A stretch of DNA of 64,000 bases. Origin: Bacteroidia bacterium. GTDB taxonomy: Bacteria; Bacteroidota; Bacteroidia; Palsa-965. This document shows positions 35,433 to 44,038 of this stretch, piece by piece. How positions within the stretch are numbered: position 1 is the stretch's first letter; each line of letters opens with the position of its first letter. The stretch lies in the NCBI GenBank assembly GCA_025454955.1, contig JALONL010000009.1, positions 62,001 to 126,000 on the forward strand. The letters run 5' to 3'. The notes below the pieces were generated by a model that saw only the letters and a program-made list of their open reading frames with translations, was not told the origin of the DNA and did not search any database. Both the position numbers and the translations under genes were made by a program.

Positions 35433-36671
35433 GTGTTTGCCTTTCTCCGAACTTATTCACGCATAGAAAAACCCGTGCTGCTGGTTATTGCCGCCGAGTT
35501 TTTTATTCAGCTGGTAAATGCCACTTTCATGAACCTGCAACCGCTGTACATGAAAGCCGAGGGTTTTACCGACAGCGAAATTGCCGATTTTATTTCGTGG
35601 CGTTTTGCAGGCGTGTTGCTGCTGGCCTTGCCGCTGGGGCTGTTTATAAAAGGGCGGAAAGTGAAAAATTTCTTCTGGCTTTCTTCGCTGGGCGTGCCTT
35701 TGTTTGCGCTGTGCATTATTTATGCGGTGCATGTAAAAGCCACGGGATGGCTGGTGGTTTCGCAGTTGCTCTGGGGGGCTTCGTTTACGTTTATGCAAAT
35801 TCCGGTACTGCCTTTTATTATTCGCAACTCTTCGGTGGAAACACAAACGCCTGCCATTTCACTCAGCTTTTCCACATGGAGTCTGGCCGGAATTGTGAGT
35901 GCCTCTGTGGTGTGGGCATTGAACAGTACCGATCCGCTCATTTTCAACGAACGCAATTTGCTAACCGGAATTACCCTTGCAGGTTTTGCCGGACTCATTT
36001 TCATGTCGCTCATTCGCATGAACGAGCAAACCGTGGTGCGCGAGCACAGCCGCCTCGATTTGCGCAGTTACGACTGGGGACTTATTGCCAAGGCCCTTAT
36101 TCCGGCGCTGGTTATTGCGGTGGGTGCGGGTTTAACCATTCCGTTTATCAACCTGTTTTTTTCGGGAGTACACGGGCTGAATACCGATGTAATTTCGCTG
36201 TGGAATTTTGCGGCGGCGCTGCTGGTGGCGGCGGGCGCACTGTTGGTGCCGCAGATTAAAACACGGTTTGGCTACAAGGCTGCTGTGCCCGTTACCCAAT
36301 CGTTTGCGGTGATTTCGCTGGTGCTTATGGCTACCACGGAATATTACAGCCAGTTGCCGCCTGCGGTGTGGATTGCGGTGGGTTGTTATCTTTTGCGTCA
36401 GCCGCTCATGAACATTGCCGGGCCCATGACATCAGAAATAGCCATGAAATTTGTGGGCGAGCGCAATCAGGAAATTACCAGTGCGCTCAGTGCGGCAATA
36501 TGGTCGGGAAGCTGGTTCATAAGCACGCGTTTTATTTTTGGTATGCTGCGCAAAACCGGCTGGCCTTATGTGGATATATTCATGATAACGGCCGCGCTGT
36601 ATGCGTTTGGCGTGTTTCTTTACTTCCTGCTTATCCGTGCGTGGAGCAAACGCGAGGCCGAAAACGGTTAG
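35433..36671 (+). CDS. MFS transporter
   Basis: About 412 residues with twelve predicted helices in two sets of six, typical of the major facilitator superfamily: AAEFFIQLVNATFMNLQPLYM, LLLALPLGLFIKGRKVKNFFWLSSLGVP (motif A-like loop) and a second half from about residue 215. The start is uncertain. A TTG at 35424 overlaps the -7 element; the GTG at 35433 would give a nearly leaderless message. Substrate unknown, with sequence resembling Bacteroidota MFS genes annotated only generically. Confidence 0.83.
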   Translation: MFAFLRTYSRIEKPVLLVIAAEFFIQLVNATFMNLQPLYMKAEGFTDSEIADFISWRFAGVLLLALPLGLFIKGRKVKNFFWLSSLGVPLFALCIIYAVHVKATGWLVVSQLLWGASFTFMQIPVLPFIIRNSSVETQTPAISLSFSTWSLAGIVSASVVWALNSTDPLIFNERNLLTGITLAGFAGLIFMSLIRMNEQTVVREHSRLDLRSYDWGLIAKALIPALVIAVGAGLTIPFINLFFSGVHGLNTDVISLWNFAAALLVAAGALLVPQIKTRFGYKAAVPVTQSFAVISLVLMATTEYYSQLPPAVWIAVGCYLLRQPLMNIAGPMTSEIAMKFVGERNQEITSALSAAIWSGSWFISTRFIFGMLRKTGWPYVDIFMITAALYAFGVFLYFLLIRAWSKREAENG

Positions 36672-36704
36672 AACTCCTCTCAAAATTACTTTTCGAAATG
36701 AGTT

Positions 36705-37223
36705 CTAATTACGTTTCCACCATTTTTCGCGCTCAATTTCCTTTATCTCAATATTTACCCGCAGCGAAATTTCGTGGGGTAAATTCATCCCGGCCACCTC
36801 TGCCCTGTTTATGGCAAAATGATAACCGTAGCAAAGCGAAAAAACGCCATTGCCCACACCGGCCTGCGGCTGCACGGTAAAGCGTACATCGCTGAAATTG
36901 GTACAGGCATTTAAGCGCAAACCGGTTGTGATAAAGGAAAACCGCATTCCCCAACGGCAAATGCCCACACCGGCCGTTTGCTCCAACGGATTGTACAATG
37001 CGCTGAAAGCTGTGCCCCGATAGTTTCCGCCAAATATGCCATTAGTTTTAACACGGGCGTATGAAATACCCAACTCGGCCCAGGGGCTTTGCCAGTAGTG
37101 CGCGGCAACCACTATGCCCACCATATTTCGTTTGCGTTTCAAATCGAAATCGGCCGGGGTAAAGGCGCGGGCTGATAGTGCCACACACAACAACAAAAGC
37201 GTACTGCACAAGCGCGTGGCCAT
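36705..37223 (-). CDS. Exported protein of unknown function
   Basis: 172 residues with a signal peptide (MATRLCSTLLLLCVALSARAF). The mature part has alternating beta-strand segments (HYWQSPWAELGISYARVKTNGIFGGNYRG, GVGICRWGMRFSFITTGLRL, NGVFSLCYGYHFAIN), which suggests a small outer-membrane or periplasmic beta protein. Family not recognised. Starts five bases after the stop of the DsbA-like gene on the same strand, so they are co-transcribed. Confidence 0.72.
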   Translation of the reverse strand: MATRLCSTLLLLCVALSARAFTPADFDLKRKRNMVGIVVAAHYWQSPWAELGISYARVKTNGIFGGNYRGTAFSALYNPLEQTAGVGICRWGMRFSFITTGLRLNACTNFSDVRFTVQPQAGVGNGVFSLCYGYHFAINRAEVAGMNLPHEISLRVNIEIKEIEREKWWKRN

Positions 37224-37228
37224 ACCGT

Positions 37229-37864
37229 TTAGTTTTTGGAAAGCACCTGCTTTAAACGTTCTTCGAGCGAATCGTAATCGGTGTAGCCTCGCGCAATGAG
37301 GTAATAGTTGCCGCCATGCTGCACAATTACTGTGGGAAAACCGTTGGCCTGAAAACGTTGTGCTTCCTTGTAATCATCCTCGGTTTCGCGAGCCACAGAT
37401 GAAAGGTGCAAACTGGCCGCAAAAAATTCTTTATCGGCAATGCCCATTTCACCGGCCAGTTGGAGGTAGGTGGAATCGTCCTGCGGGGAAAGTCCTTTGC
37501 TGTAAATTGCCCCTTGAAGCGCATGTGCAAACTCCACCTGCCGCTGCGGATAAAGCGAACGGAAATGAGTAAGCGCCCGCGAAGGCATATCGGAACTGAA
37601 AATCATTTCGCCCTTGTCGAGCACTTCCAGAAATGGTTCGCCGAAAATTACGCCGGTCATTTCTTCCACCCTTTTGTAGGCTCCTTTAATGTAAGGCGCC
37701 ACCTGCCCGATGGGGCCTGCCCGTTCGCCAAGCACCATGCCACCCGATATTACTTTAAAGTGAAGTTGCTCCTGATAATTTTCGTGCAGCTTTTTCATAA
37801 CCGGACTAAAACCGTAACACCAGCCGCAAAGCGCATCGTAGATATAATACAGAGTGGAATTCAT
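37229..37864 (-). CDS. DsbA-family thioredoxin-like protein (FrnE-like)
   Basis: 211 residues. The CGWC active site is at 13-16 (YDALCGWCYGF), and there is a helical insertion and a cis-Pro-type loop near GFPTVIVQ. No signal peptide, so it is cytoplasmic, like FrnE-type DsbA proteins rather than periplasmic DsbA. Probably a thiol-disulfide oxidoreductase or isomerase. The gene starts four bases after an exact TATCTTTG, back to back with the promoter of the alpha/beta hydrolase gene. Confidence 0.88.
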   Translation of the reverse strand: MNSTLYYIYDALCGWCYGFSPVMKKLHENYQEQLHFKVISGGMVLGERAGPIGQVAPYIKGAYKRVEEMTGVIFGEPFLEVLDKGEMIFSSDMPSRALTHFRSLYPQRQVEFAHALQGAIYSKGLSPQDDSTYLQLAGEMGIADKEFFAASLHLSSVARETEDDYKEAQRFQANGFPTVIVQHGGNYYLIARGYTDYDSLEERLKQVLSKN

Positions 37865-37868
37865 GTAA

Positions 37869-37876
37869 CAAAGATA
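37869..37876 (-). promoter_or_regulatory. Bacteroidota -7 element TATCTTTG (DsbA-like gene)
   Basis: Exact match followed by TTAC and the ATG at 37864; near-leaderless. Confidence 0.65.
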
Positions 37877-37905
37877 ATGGGCAATACGTCTCGTGCCTAA
37901 ACAGC

Positions 37906-37913
37906 TATCTTCG
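37906..37913 (+). promoter_or_regulatory. -7 element TATCTTCG (hydrolase gene)
   Basis: TAnnTTCG 18 bases before the ATG at 37932, divergent from the DsbA promoter 30 bases away. It makes the earlier GTG at 37893 unlikely as the start. Confidence 0.5.
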
Positions 37914-37931
37914 CTGTATAAATTCTTTGTG

Positions 37932-39011
37932 ATGATTTATGTATGGATTGCGCTGGGTGTACTGGCACTGTTGCTTTTGCCGGTGTTGCTGCTGCGCATG
38001 ATTAGTCCGGGCAAAACGCCGCCCATTGTGGATGCCAAAGGCAAAGCTGTGCCGGGAAGCATTGCCGTAATCGAAAAGCTCATTATTGGCGGAGTGCCGC
38101 AGGCCATGATTATACGCGGGCACAGCAGCAGCAATCCGGTGCTGCTGTACCTGCACGGCGGCCCAGGCACGCCCGAGTATGCGTTTGTGCGCCGCGAGTT
38201 TGCCGCGCTCGAAAAGCATTTTACAATATGCTACTGGGAACAGCGCGGGGCGGGCAAATCGGCCGGAACGGCGGGCGAGCCTGCCACCATTACTCTGCCA
38301 CAATTGGTAAGCGATGCGGCCGAAGTAACACTGTATCTCCAACAGCGTTTTCAATGCGGCAAGGTATATCTGCTGGGGCATTCGTGGGGCACGGTGCTGG
38401 GTACGCATACGGCAAAGGCATTTCCCGATTTGTTTGCCGCTTACATTGGCATCGGGCAGGTGTGCAACCAGTTTGAGGGCGAACGGCTTTCACTCGAATT
38501 TGTGCGCGATCAGGCACGGCAGCTTTCGCATACTTCTGTGCCCGGCAAAGTAGCCACGCTCGAACTTCCTGCGCGCAACGCACCGGCACAGGAATGGACA
38601 GGCTACCTGCTCAAACAGCGGCGCTGGGTGGGCGAGTTTGGCGGCGCCATGTTCCGTACCAACCTGAACAAAACAGCCCCCAAACAACTCATCACCTGCC
38701 CCGAATACACCCTGCGCGAAAAGCTGAACTATTTATCAGGCGCCAAAAAAAGTATGCTGCAGCTCTGGCCGTACATTATCACACACGATCTTTCGCAGGA
38801 AATACCCCGGCTCGAAATTCCCGTGTACATTGTTCAGGGCCTGCACGATTATCAGACCCCGTTGGCCGAAGCCCGCCGCTTTTACGAAAGCCTTACCGCC
38901 CCGCACAAAGCCTGGTTCGAACTCGAAGAAGCCGCCCACTTCCCGCACACCGAATGCTACGCGGCATTTGAGCAGTATATGCTTACCGAAGTGCTTTCGC
39001 GCAAAAGCTGA
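37932..39011 (+). CDS. Alpha/beta hydrolase, proline iminopeptidase-like (S33)
   Basis: 359 residues from the ATG at 37932. An N-terminal hydrophobic anchor (MIYVWIALGVLALLLLPVLLL) is followed by an alpha/beta hydrolase: LYLHGGPGTPEY (oxyanion), CYWEQRGAGKS, the nucleophile elbow GHSWGT and a C-terminal VQGLHDYQTPL with the Asp region and AAHFPHTE with the catalytic His. HGGPGTP and DQRG/EQRGAGKS-type motifs are typical of prolyl aminopeptidase relatives. The membrane anchor is unusual for that family and places it at the cytoplasmic membrane. Convergent with the exonuclease-family gene. Confidence 0.87.
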   Translation: MIYVWIALGVLALLLLPVLLLRMISPGKTPPIVDAKGKAVPGSIAVIEKLIIGGVPQAMIIRGHSSSNPVLLYLHGGPGTPEYAFVRREFAALEKHFTICYWEQRGAGKSAGTAGEPATITLPQLVSDAAEVTLYLQQRFQCGKVYLLGHSWGTVLGTHTAKAFPDLFAAYIGIGQVCNQFEGERLSLEFVRDQARQLSHTSVPGKVATLELPARNAPAQEWTGYLLKQRRWVGEFGGAMFRTNLNKTAPKQLITCPEYTLREKLNYLSGAKKSMLQLWPYIITHDLSQEIPRLEIPVYIVQGLHDYQTPLAEARRFYESLTAPHKAWFELEEAAHFPHTECYAAFEQYMLTEVLSRKS

Positions 39012-39012
39012 A

Positions 39013-39915
39013 TCAGATTTTCAGCTTAATCACCACCGGGCAATGATCGCTGGCGTGCGGCCTTTCCTTACCGATGCCTTCAAATCGTGGCCCGGTGTAG
39101 CGGTCGGCTTTCAGGCAAAGTCCGTTGCGCACCATATACGGAATGGCTTTCGGGTTGCGGTCGGCCACGGCTTTCGAGAGGAAAATGTAATCTATCTGCT
39201 TATAGTCCTTTTTGGCAGCCCAGAAATGCGTCCAGCGTTCTTCGGGGTTGGCAATGCGTTGTGCTACGTCCACCATCCAGGGCGAGTTTTGCAATTCAGA
39301 AATTGCTTTCGAGGGCTGATAATCGTTCAAATCGCCAAGTACGGCCCAGTCGGCTTTGCCGGGGTCATCGCCAAAACGTTCTTTCAGTATTTTAAGCACT
39401 TCCTGTGCCTGAGCTAATCGTCTTGCTTCACTTTCGGCCTTGCCCGTAATCATGGATTTGAAATGATTTACGAATACCGAAAACGGCTTGCCCTTTACAT
39501 CCAGCACCACTTCCAGACAATCGCGCGAGAAAACGGTGCTGCCTCCTCGCCTGCGGGTTTGGTGTGTAACGGTACTGATAATGGGAAAACGACTCAGCAC
39601 CGCCACGTCAATTAAACGCGGGTCGTTACCGTCAATAAGCATCCGGTGCGTATAGCGTTCGCCCTGAAGGAAATTGCTGGTAAAGGATTTCAGCGCATCA
39701 AGGTTTTCCACTTCCTGAAGGCAAATTACATCGGCATCAGCCGCAAGTATGGCCTGAGCGGTTATCTTCCGCTCCTGATCGATGATGGATTCAAAACGTT
39801 TTTTATCGAGAATAAACCCGTTTTTCACCGCGCTGGCCGGATCGGCCTTACTGCCGAATTTATAGCGCAGAAAAAGATTCTCACAGTTAAATGTGGCTAA
39901 AGTTAATGTGGGCAT
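39013..39915 (-). CDS. Endonuclease/exonuclease/phosphatase (EEP) family protein
   Basis: 300 residues. EEP motifs in order: ATFNCENLF at the N-terminus, ICLQEVEN (metal-binding Glu), FVNHFKS, AVLGDLNDY (catalytic Asp/Asn) and the final SDHCPVVI. Divalent-metal phosphodiesterase or nuclease; substrate open. No signal peptide, so cytoplasmic. Its stop is one base from the stop of the convergent hydrolase. Confidence 0.87.
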   Translation of the reverse strand: MPTLTLATFNCENLFLRYKFGSKADPASAVKNGFILDKKRFESIIDQERKITAQAILAADADVICLQEVENLDALKSFTSNFLQGERYTHRMLIDGNDPRLIDVAVLSRFPIISTVTHQTRRRGGSTVFSRDCLEVVLDVKGKPFSVFVNHFKSMITGKAESEARRLAQAQEVLKILKERFGDDPGKADWAVLGDLNDYQPSKAISELQNSPWMVDVAQRIANPEERWTHFWAAKKDYKQIDYIFLSKAVADRNPKAIPYMVRNGLCLKADRYTGPRFEGIGKERPHASDHCPVVIKLKI

Positions 39916-40102
39916 GGGTAGGGGAATTTGCTGGTTTAGGATTATTTAATTTTAATACAATGTAATATTTACGGAAGCGCAAAAACCAGCACAATTTTTC
40001 AACAGACGCTGAAAGGCTTTTCAATCCTGAAAAAAATAAATTTCACCTGCTTACTGATACTAACCAGGATTATCGGCCGAACCGGTTTGAATCTTTATGA
40101 AA

Positions 40103-40128
40103 TAAAAAACGCCGGAAAAATCCGGCGT
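40103..40128 (-). terminator. Rho-independent terminator after the 51-residue ORF
   Basis: 8-bp stem ACGCCGGA / TCCGGCGT with an AAAA loop and six T on the minus strand. It ends the DUF6934 / small-ORF transcript. Confidence 0.8.
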
Positions 40129-40152
40129 GTAACTCTATAAACAATCCGCCCG

Positions 40153-40308
40153 TTAAGGGCGAACAGCAGCAGGCAAAGGCGACCCGAAACGGGCCAGAAG
40201 GGCATTAACTTTGGCTAACTTGGGCTGAGAAAAGGACTCCTCCACACCCTGAGCCAGAAAAGGCAGCACATGCACCACAGGCAACTTTGTAATTTTTTTC
40301 TTTCTCAT
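40153..40308 (-). CDS. Small basic protein, 51 residues, downstream of DUF6934
   Basis: ATG at 40308, TAA at 40153-40155. The start is Lys-rich (KKKITKLPVV) followed by a helix-prone FLAQGVEES and LAKVNALLARF. It has its own exact TATATTTG five bases before the start and a strong terminator after it, so it looks real despite its length. It lies 12 bases after the DUF6934 stop. Function unknown; a partner or antitoxin role with the DUF6934 protein is a guess. Confidence 0.6.
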   Translation of the reverse strand: MRKKKITKLPVVHVLPFLAQGVEESFSQPKLAKVNALLARFGSPLPAAVRP

Positions 40309-40312
40309 ACCA

Positions 40313-40320
40313 CAAATATA
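40313..40320 (-). promoter_or_regulatory. Bacteroidota -7 element TATATTTG (51-residue ORF)
   Basis: Exact match, followed by four bases and the ATG at 40308; near-leaderless. Confidence 0.6.
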
Positions 40321-40848
40321 CTACTTCTCTCCCCCCTCGTCAAGTCTTTTCTCACCTTCATCTCCCGCCCATTTTTCGCGCGGCAATTTCTCATCAAAGT
40401 TGCTTCCGGCTTTCTTTCGCACCACAAATGCCTCATAGTTTCGGCCTTTTACGAAAGGTTCCCAGCCGTCGGCACCCAGGGCAAGCACATCAAAATCCGG
40501 TTCAATGTCGTGCCAGTAATTGGAAATCGCCATGCGGTACAATCGCGTCCGGGCCGGAGTGCTGCCGGTGAGAAAAACCCATACATCAGGATTTTCCCGT
40601 GCATACACATATATCGAAGCCGCCACAGTGGCCAGCACCAAAGGCATATCGCCATTGGCACTGTTCGCCTTGTCGTTAATATCGTCGCTCTTTTCGGCAC
40701 TGTCGCCAAATGCAAGATTTACAATGCCTTGATGATTAGTGGGTGTAAAACGGATGAGTTTGTAAATGTGATCGGCCTGCCCGTTGCTTACAAACCTGAA
40801 CATGGAAAAATCCTGCGCCGCATCAAGCGGGTACTTGGGTAGATACAT
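40321..40848 (-). CDS. DUF6934 family protein
   Basis: 175 residues. It matches the Bacteroidota DUF6934 pattern: an N-terminal Y-LPKYPL-type start, LATVAASIYVYARENPDVWVFLTGSTPARTRLYRMAIS and WEPFVKGRNYEAFVVRKK. Cytoplasmic and soluble; function unknown. The family is often met singly or with a short downstream ORF, as here. Ends in a Glu/Lys-rich tail. Confidence 0.85.
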   Translation of the reverse strand: MYLPKYPLDAAQDFSMFRFVSNGQADHIYKLIRFTPTNHQGIVNLAFGDSAEKSDDINDKANSANGDMPLVLATVAASIYVYARENPDVWVFLTGSTPARTRLYRMAISNYWHDIEPDFDVLALGADGWEPFVKGRNYEAFVVRKKAGSNFDEKLPREKWAGDEGEKRLDEGGEK

Positions 40849-41005
40849 GGTTGAAAATGATAAAAATTAAAATAATTGAATAACTTCTTTTACAAGCCTG
40901 TGGTGAAAATCTGGCCGCAAACTTAAAACAGTCACCCTGAGAAATTCAAGGTCTGTTGAAAACTTTGCACCGCCAATAAAGGGTTCTACCTACGGTAGAA
41001 AAAAA

Positions 41006-41515
41006 TTACATCAGAAAATACAAAGCCGCTGAGGCCGCAATACCCGACATTCCCGCACCAATAATTCCCAGCAAAGCCACTATAAAATATCCCATCAAAG
41101 AAGCAGCACCCGCATAATCTTTTGCCAAACGCTGTCCAAGCAAAAGACACAACAATGCGCCGGTACACACCAGCAAACCGCCCAAACCCACTAATCCGCC
41201 CCACGATGTCCAGCAAAATAGCACACCTGCTGCGCAACACAAACCGCCAATACTTTCCAGCACGGTAAGCAAAGCAAACAACAACGGCACCGAATTTTTA
41301 AACGGCGTGGCCGCAAAATGTCCTTTCAGCCACTCGAGATTGCCCTTGTAGTTAAACACCTTATCGGCCGCCGACTGCACAAACACAATGGCAAAAATGG
41401 CACAGCAGATAAGCATAATGATTACTCCCGCCCAGTATTCGCCATCCATTGCTGTAAGTAAAGGGTCGGTTTCCATCTTGTATGAAACTGCTATGTATTC
41501 GCCAATGTTTTTCAT
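41006..41515 (-). CDS. DoxX-like integral membrane protein
   Basis: 169 residues. Four hydrophobic helices: about 28-47, 80-105, 108-125 and 140-166. The loop after helix 1, FVQSAADKVFNYKGNLEWLKGHFAATPFK, and the following VLESIGGLCCAAG match DoxX-type proteins (S-x-x-DK, ...ESxGG). Inner membrane; DoxX relatives are linked to quinone or thiosulfate oxidation, but function in this branch is unknown. The next gene on the same strand, an FMN reductase, is upstream by 17 bases. Confidence 0.75.
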   Translation of the reverse strand: MKNIGEYIAVSYKMETDPLLTAMDGEYWAGVIIMLICCAIFAIVFVQSAADKVFNYKGNLEWLKGHFAATPFKNSVPLLFALLTVLESIGGLCCAAGVLFCWTSWGGLVGLGGLLVCTGALLCLLLGQRLAKDYAGAASLMGYFIVALLGIIGAGMSGIAASAALYFLM

Positions 41516-41532
41516 TTTGCCGGGCTTGGGTT

Positions 41533-42051
41533 TCAGAACCCTACCATCCCCTTTGCATGAACCTGCAAACCATCCATGATAAGCGAATCGGGCTGCCGTT
41601 CGGGGGTAATGTGGTTTTTGATGAGCGAAAGCGGAAGATGGCGGGGATAAACCACCATTTGCAGGTAGTGCATGGCCGCGGTAAACTGGTCGAGGCCGCG
41701 CAGGTTGCCGCCGCGTCCGTTGGCCACGCCCACCATACCTATTTTTTTGCCGCGCAGTATTTCGGGATGCATGGCGTCGAAAAGCAGTTTGAGGATGCCG
41801 GGGAAAGTGCCGTTGTACTCGGGCATTACCACCACAAACCGTTCGGCGGGCAGGATGTATTCGTCTAACTGCTTCTTAAACAAGTCGCTGCGGTGGCCGT
41901 AAAGGTCGGTAAAGGCAAAATCGCGGGGCAAATCTTCGAGCGAAAAAAGGCGGTTGGGCTGGTCCATGCCCGAAAGTACTTCGCTGTATGCCTGCGAAAT
42001 GATGCGTGTGGTGCTTCCCTGGCGGTTGGTACCTGAAATTACAGTGATCAT
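41533..42051 (-). CDS. NADPH-dependent FMN reductase family protein
   Basis: 172 residues, flavodoxin-like fold: ITVISGTNRQGSTTR at the N-terminus (FMN phosphate loop), VVVMPEYNGTFPGILKLLFDAM (flavin-binding, PEYNG) and KKIGMVGVANGRGG. Members reduce FMN or quinones with NAD(P)H. Same strand as, and 17 bases upstream of, the DoxX-like gene, so an operon is likely. Confidence 0.89.
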   Translation of the reverse strand: MITVISGTNRQGSTTRIISQAYSEVLSGMDQPNRLFSLEDLPRDFAFTDLYGHRSDLFKKQLDEYILPAERFVVVMPEYNGTFPGILKLLFDAMHPEILRGKKIGMVGVANGRGGNLRGLDQFTAAMHYLQMVVYPRHLPLSLIKNHITPERQPDSLIMDGLQVHAKGMVGF

Positions 42052-42223
42052 CAGTTGTTTAAGGTGTTAACGGGCCGCTGTTTATAAAACGCCGGGGCGG
42101 TTTCGGCCAAAAAACGCTACCTTCGGGACAAAATTAATGCTTTGCCGGAGGGCTGGTGTAAATGCACCTTTAGTTTCCGGTGCGTTATTAACAATTTCGG
42201 CCGGTCATTGTTTTTCCGGCCTC

Positions 42224-42231
42224 TATTTTCG
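42224..42231 (+). promoter_or_regulatory. -7 element TATTTTCG
   Basis: TAnnTTCG followed by CCT and the ATG at 42235. It supports that start and a near-leaderless mRNA. Confidence 0.5.
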
Positions 42232-42234
42232 CCT

Positions 42235-42918
42235 ATGAAAATTACGTATTACGGCCATTCCTGCTTTGGCATCGAAACCGGAGGAAAACACCTCCTGTTT
42301 GATCCTTTCATTACCTACAACGAACTGGCTGCCGGTATTAACAAAGACGAAATCAAGGCCGATTACATCCTTGTCTCGCACGGCCACGAAGACCATATTG
42401 CCGACTGTGTGGCCATTGCCCAGCGCACCGGCGCCACAGTAATATGCGCCTGGGAAATAAGCGTGTGGCTGCAAAAACAGGGCGTGGCCCACACCCATCC
42501 CATGAACGTGGGCGGGAAATGGCTTTTCGACTTTGGCAAGGTAAAATGCGTGGTGGCACAGCACTCAAGCGGCCTGCCCGACGGCACTTACGGCGGCAAC
42601 CCGATGGGATTTATTGTGGAAACCGACCAGGCCAATTTCTACTACGCCGGCGATACCGCCCTCACCTACGACATGAAACTCATTGGCGAATACCGCAAGG
42701 TACATTTCGCCTTCCTGCCCATCGGCGATAACTTCACAATGGGCATCGACAATGCCATTATCGCTTCCGAGTTTATCAACTGCACCGACATTATCGGTAT
42801 GCACTACGATACATTCGGCTACATCAAAATAGACCATACCGAAGCCGTAAGCAAATTTGAACGTGCAGGAAAGCACCTCACGCTCATGCCCATCGGATCA
42901 ACCATTGTAAAACCCTGA
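42235..42918 (+). CDS. Metal-dependent hydrolase, UPF0173-type metallo-beta-lactamase fold
   Basis: 227 residues from the ATG at 42235, the usual UPF0173 length. The metal-binding motif H49-x-H51-x-D53-H54 (SHGHEDH) is intact, and further ligands are found around GDTALTYDMKLIG and IGMHYDTF. The earlier in-frame start codon lacks support. Substrate unknown; cytoplasmic. The parA gene starts 22 bases downstream on the same strand. Confidence 0.88.
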   Translation: MKITYYGHSCFGIETGGKHLLFDPFITYNELAAGINKDEIKADYILVSHGHEDHIADCVAIAQRTGATVICAWEISVWLQKQGVAHTHPMNVGGKWLFDFGKVKCVVAQHSSGLPDGTYGGNPMGFIVETDQANFYYAGDTALTYDMKLIGEYRKVHFAFLPIGDNFTMGIDNAIIASEFINCTDIIGMHYDTFGYIKIDHTEAVSKFERAGKHLTLMPIGSTIVKP

Positions 42919-42940
42919 CGACAAGCGCCGAATTCATATT

Positions 42941-43756
42941 ATGGGTAAAATTATAGCCGTTGCGAACCAAAAAGGAGGTGTGGGAAAAACCACTACCGCC
43001 ATTAACCTTGCCGCCAGTTTTGCCGTGCTCGAATACCGCACGCTGCTTGTGGATGCCGATCCGCAGGCCAATGCCACCTCGGGCGTGGGATTCGACCCCA
43101 AAAACGTGAAAACAAGCGTTTACGAAACCATTATCGAAAGCCGGAACCCGAAAGACATCATCCTGCAAACCTCCACGCCCAATCTCGATCTCCTGCCCGC
43201 GCACATCGACCTTGTGGGTGCCGAGATTGAAATGATTAACCTGCCCAACCGCGAACAAATGATGCGGCAGGCCCTGCACCAGATCAAAAACGATTACGAC
43301 TTTATCATTATCGACTGCTCGCCCTCGCTGGGGCTGGTTACCGTAAACTCGCTCACCGCTGCCGACTCGGTAATTGTACCCGTGCAGTGCGAGTATTTCG
43401 CCCTCGAAGGATTGGGCAAACTGCTCAACACCATTAAAATTGTACAAAGCCGCCTCAATCCCGAACTGGCCATTGAAGGAATCCTGCTTACGATGTACGA
43501 TATCCGCCTGCGCCTCTCGAACCAGGTGGTGGAGGAAGTAAAAACACACTTCCAGAGCATGGTGTTTGATACCATCATACAGCGCAATACCAAACTGGGC
43601 GAAGCACCCAGCTTTGGCGAAACCATTATTATGCACGATGCTACCAGCAAAGGTGCCATCAACTACCTGAATTTAGCCCGCGAAATACTGCAGAAAAACA
43701 ACATGACCCGCCTCTCCGATGAAGAGAAGATTATAAATATTACACAGCAGGACTAA
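42941..43756 (+). CDS. parA: ParA (Soj) chromosome-partition ATPase
   Basis: 271 residues. The deviant Walker A KGGVGKTT is at 11-18 (NQKGGVGKTTTAINLAASFAV), with LLVDADPQANATSGVG, IIDCSPSLG and the C-terminal R-N-T-KLGEAPSFGETII motif. Works with ParB to segregate chromosomal origins. Length is normal for the chromosomal Soj type. ParB follows 282 bases downstream across a tandem-repeat spacer, a wider gap than usual. Confidence 0.96.
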   Translation: MGKIIAVANQKGGVGKTTTAINLAASFAVLEYRTLLVDADPQANATSGVGFDPKNVKTSVYETIIESRNPKDIILQTSTPNLDLLPAHIDLVGAEIEMINLPNREQMMRQALHQIKNDYDFIIIDCSPSLGLVTVNSLTAADSVIVPVQCEYFALEGLGKLLNTIKIVQSRLNPELAIEGILLTMYDIRLRLSNQVVEEVKTHFQSMVFDTIIQRNTKLGEAPSFGETIIMHDATSKGAINYLNLAREILQKNNMTRLSDEEKIINITQQD

Positions 43757-43772
43757 GCCGGGTCTCGGCTCC

Positions 43773-43911
43773 GCTCGACCGGACTTAGTAGGCCGCTCGA
43801 CCAGACTTAGCAAGCTGCTCGATCAGACTTAGTAAACCGCTCGACCAGACTTAGTAAGCTGCTCGACCAGACTTAGAAGCGATTGACCAGACTTTGAAGG
43901 CGATTGACGGG
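43773..43911. repeat. 22-bp tandem repeat between parA and parB
   Basis: Units beginning GCTCGACCAGACTTAGTAAG at 43773, 43795, 43817 and 43839 are exact 22-mers with one to four changes. Two more degenerate copies start at 43861 and 43881, and a fragment at about 43902. No ORF crosses it. The array lies just after the parA stop, where noncoding partition sites can occur, but it does not match the TGTTTCACGTGAAACA parS consensus. Confidence 0.85.
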
Positions 43912-44038
43912 GTTAAGTAAAATGGGTTGGTCAGATGATTAAGTGGAGTGAATCAGGCGGCGCAAAAGAAGCGGAGGTTAGTTGGGCAAATGAAACGAGC
44001 TTTAATAAGGAAATTGCAATACGAATAACAATATACAC

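Noticed and set aside
43773..43911. Possible CRISPR array
   Set aside because: The units abut directly with no unique spacers and no cas genes are nearby. It is a simple tandem repeat.
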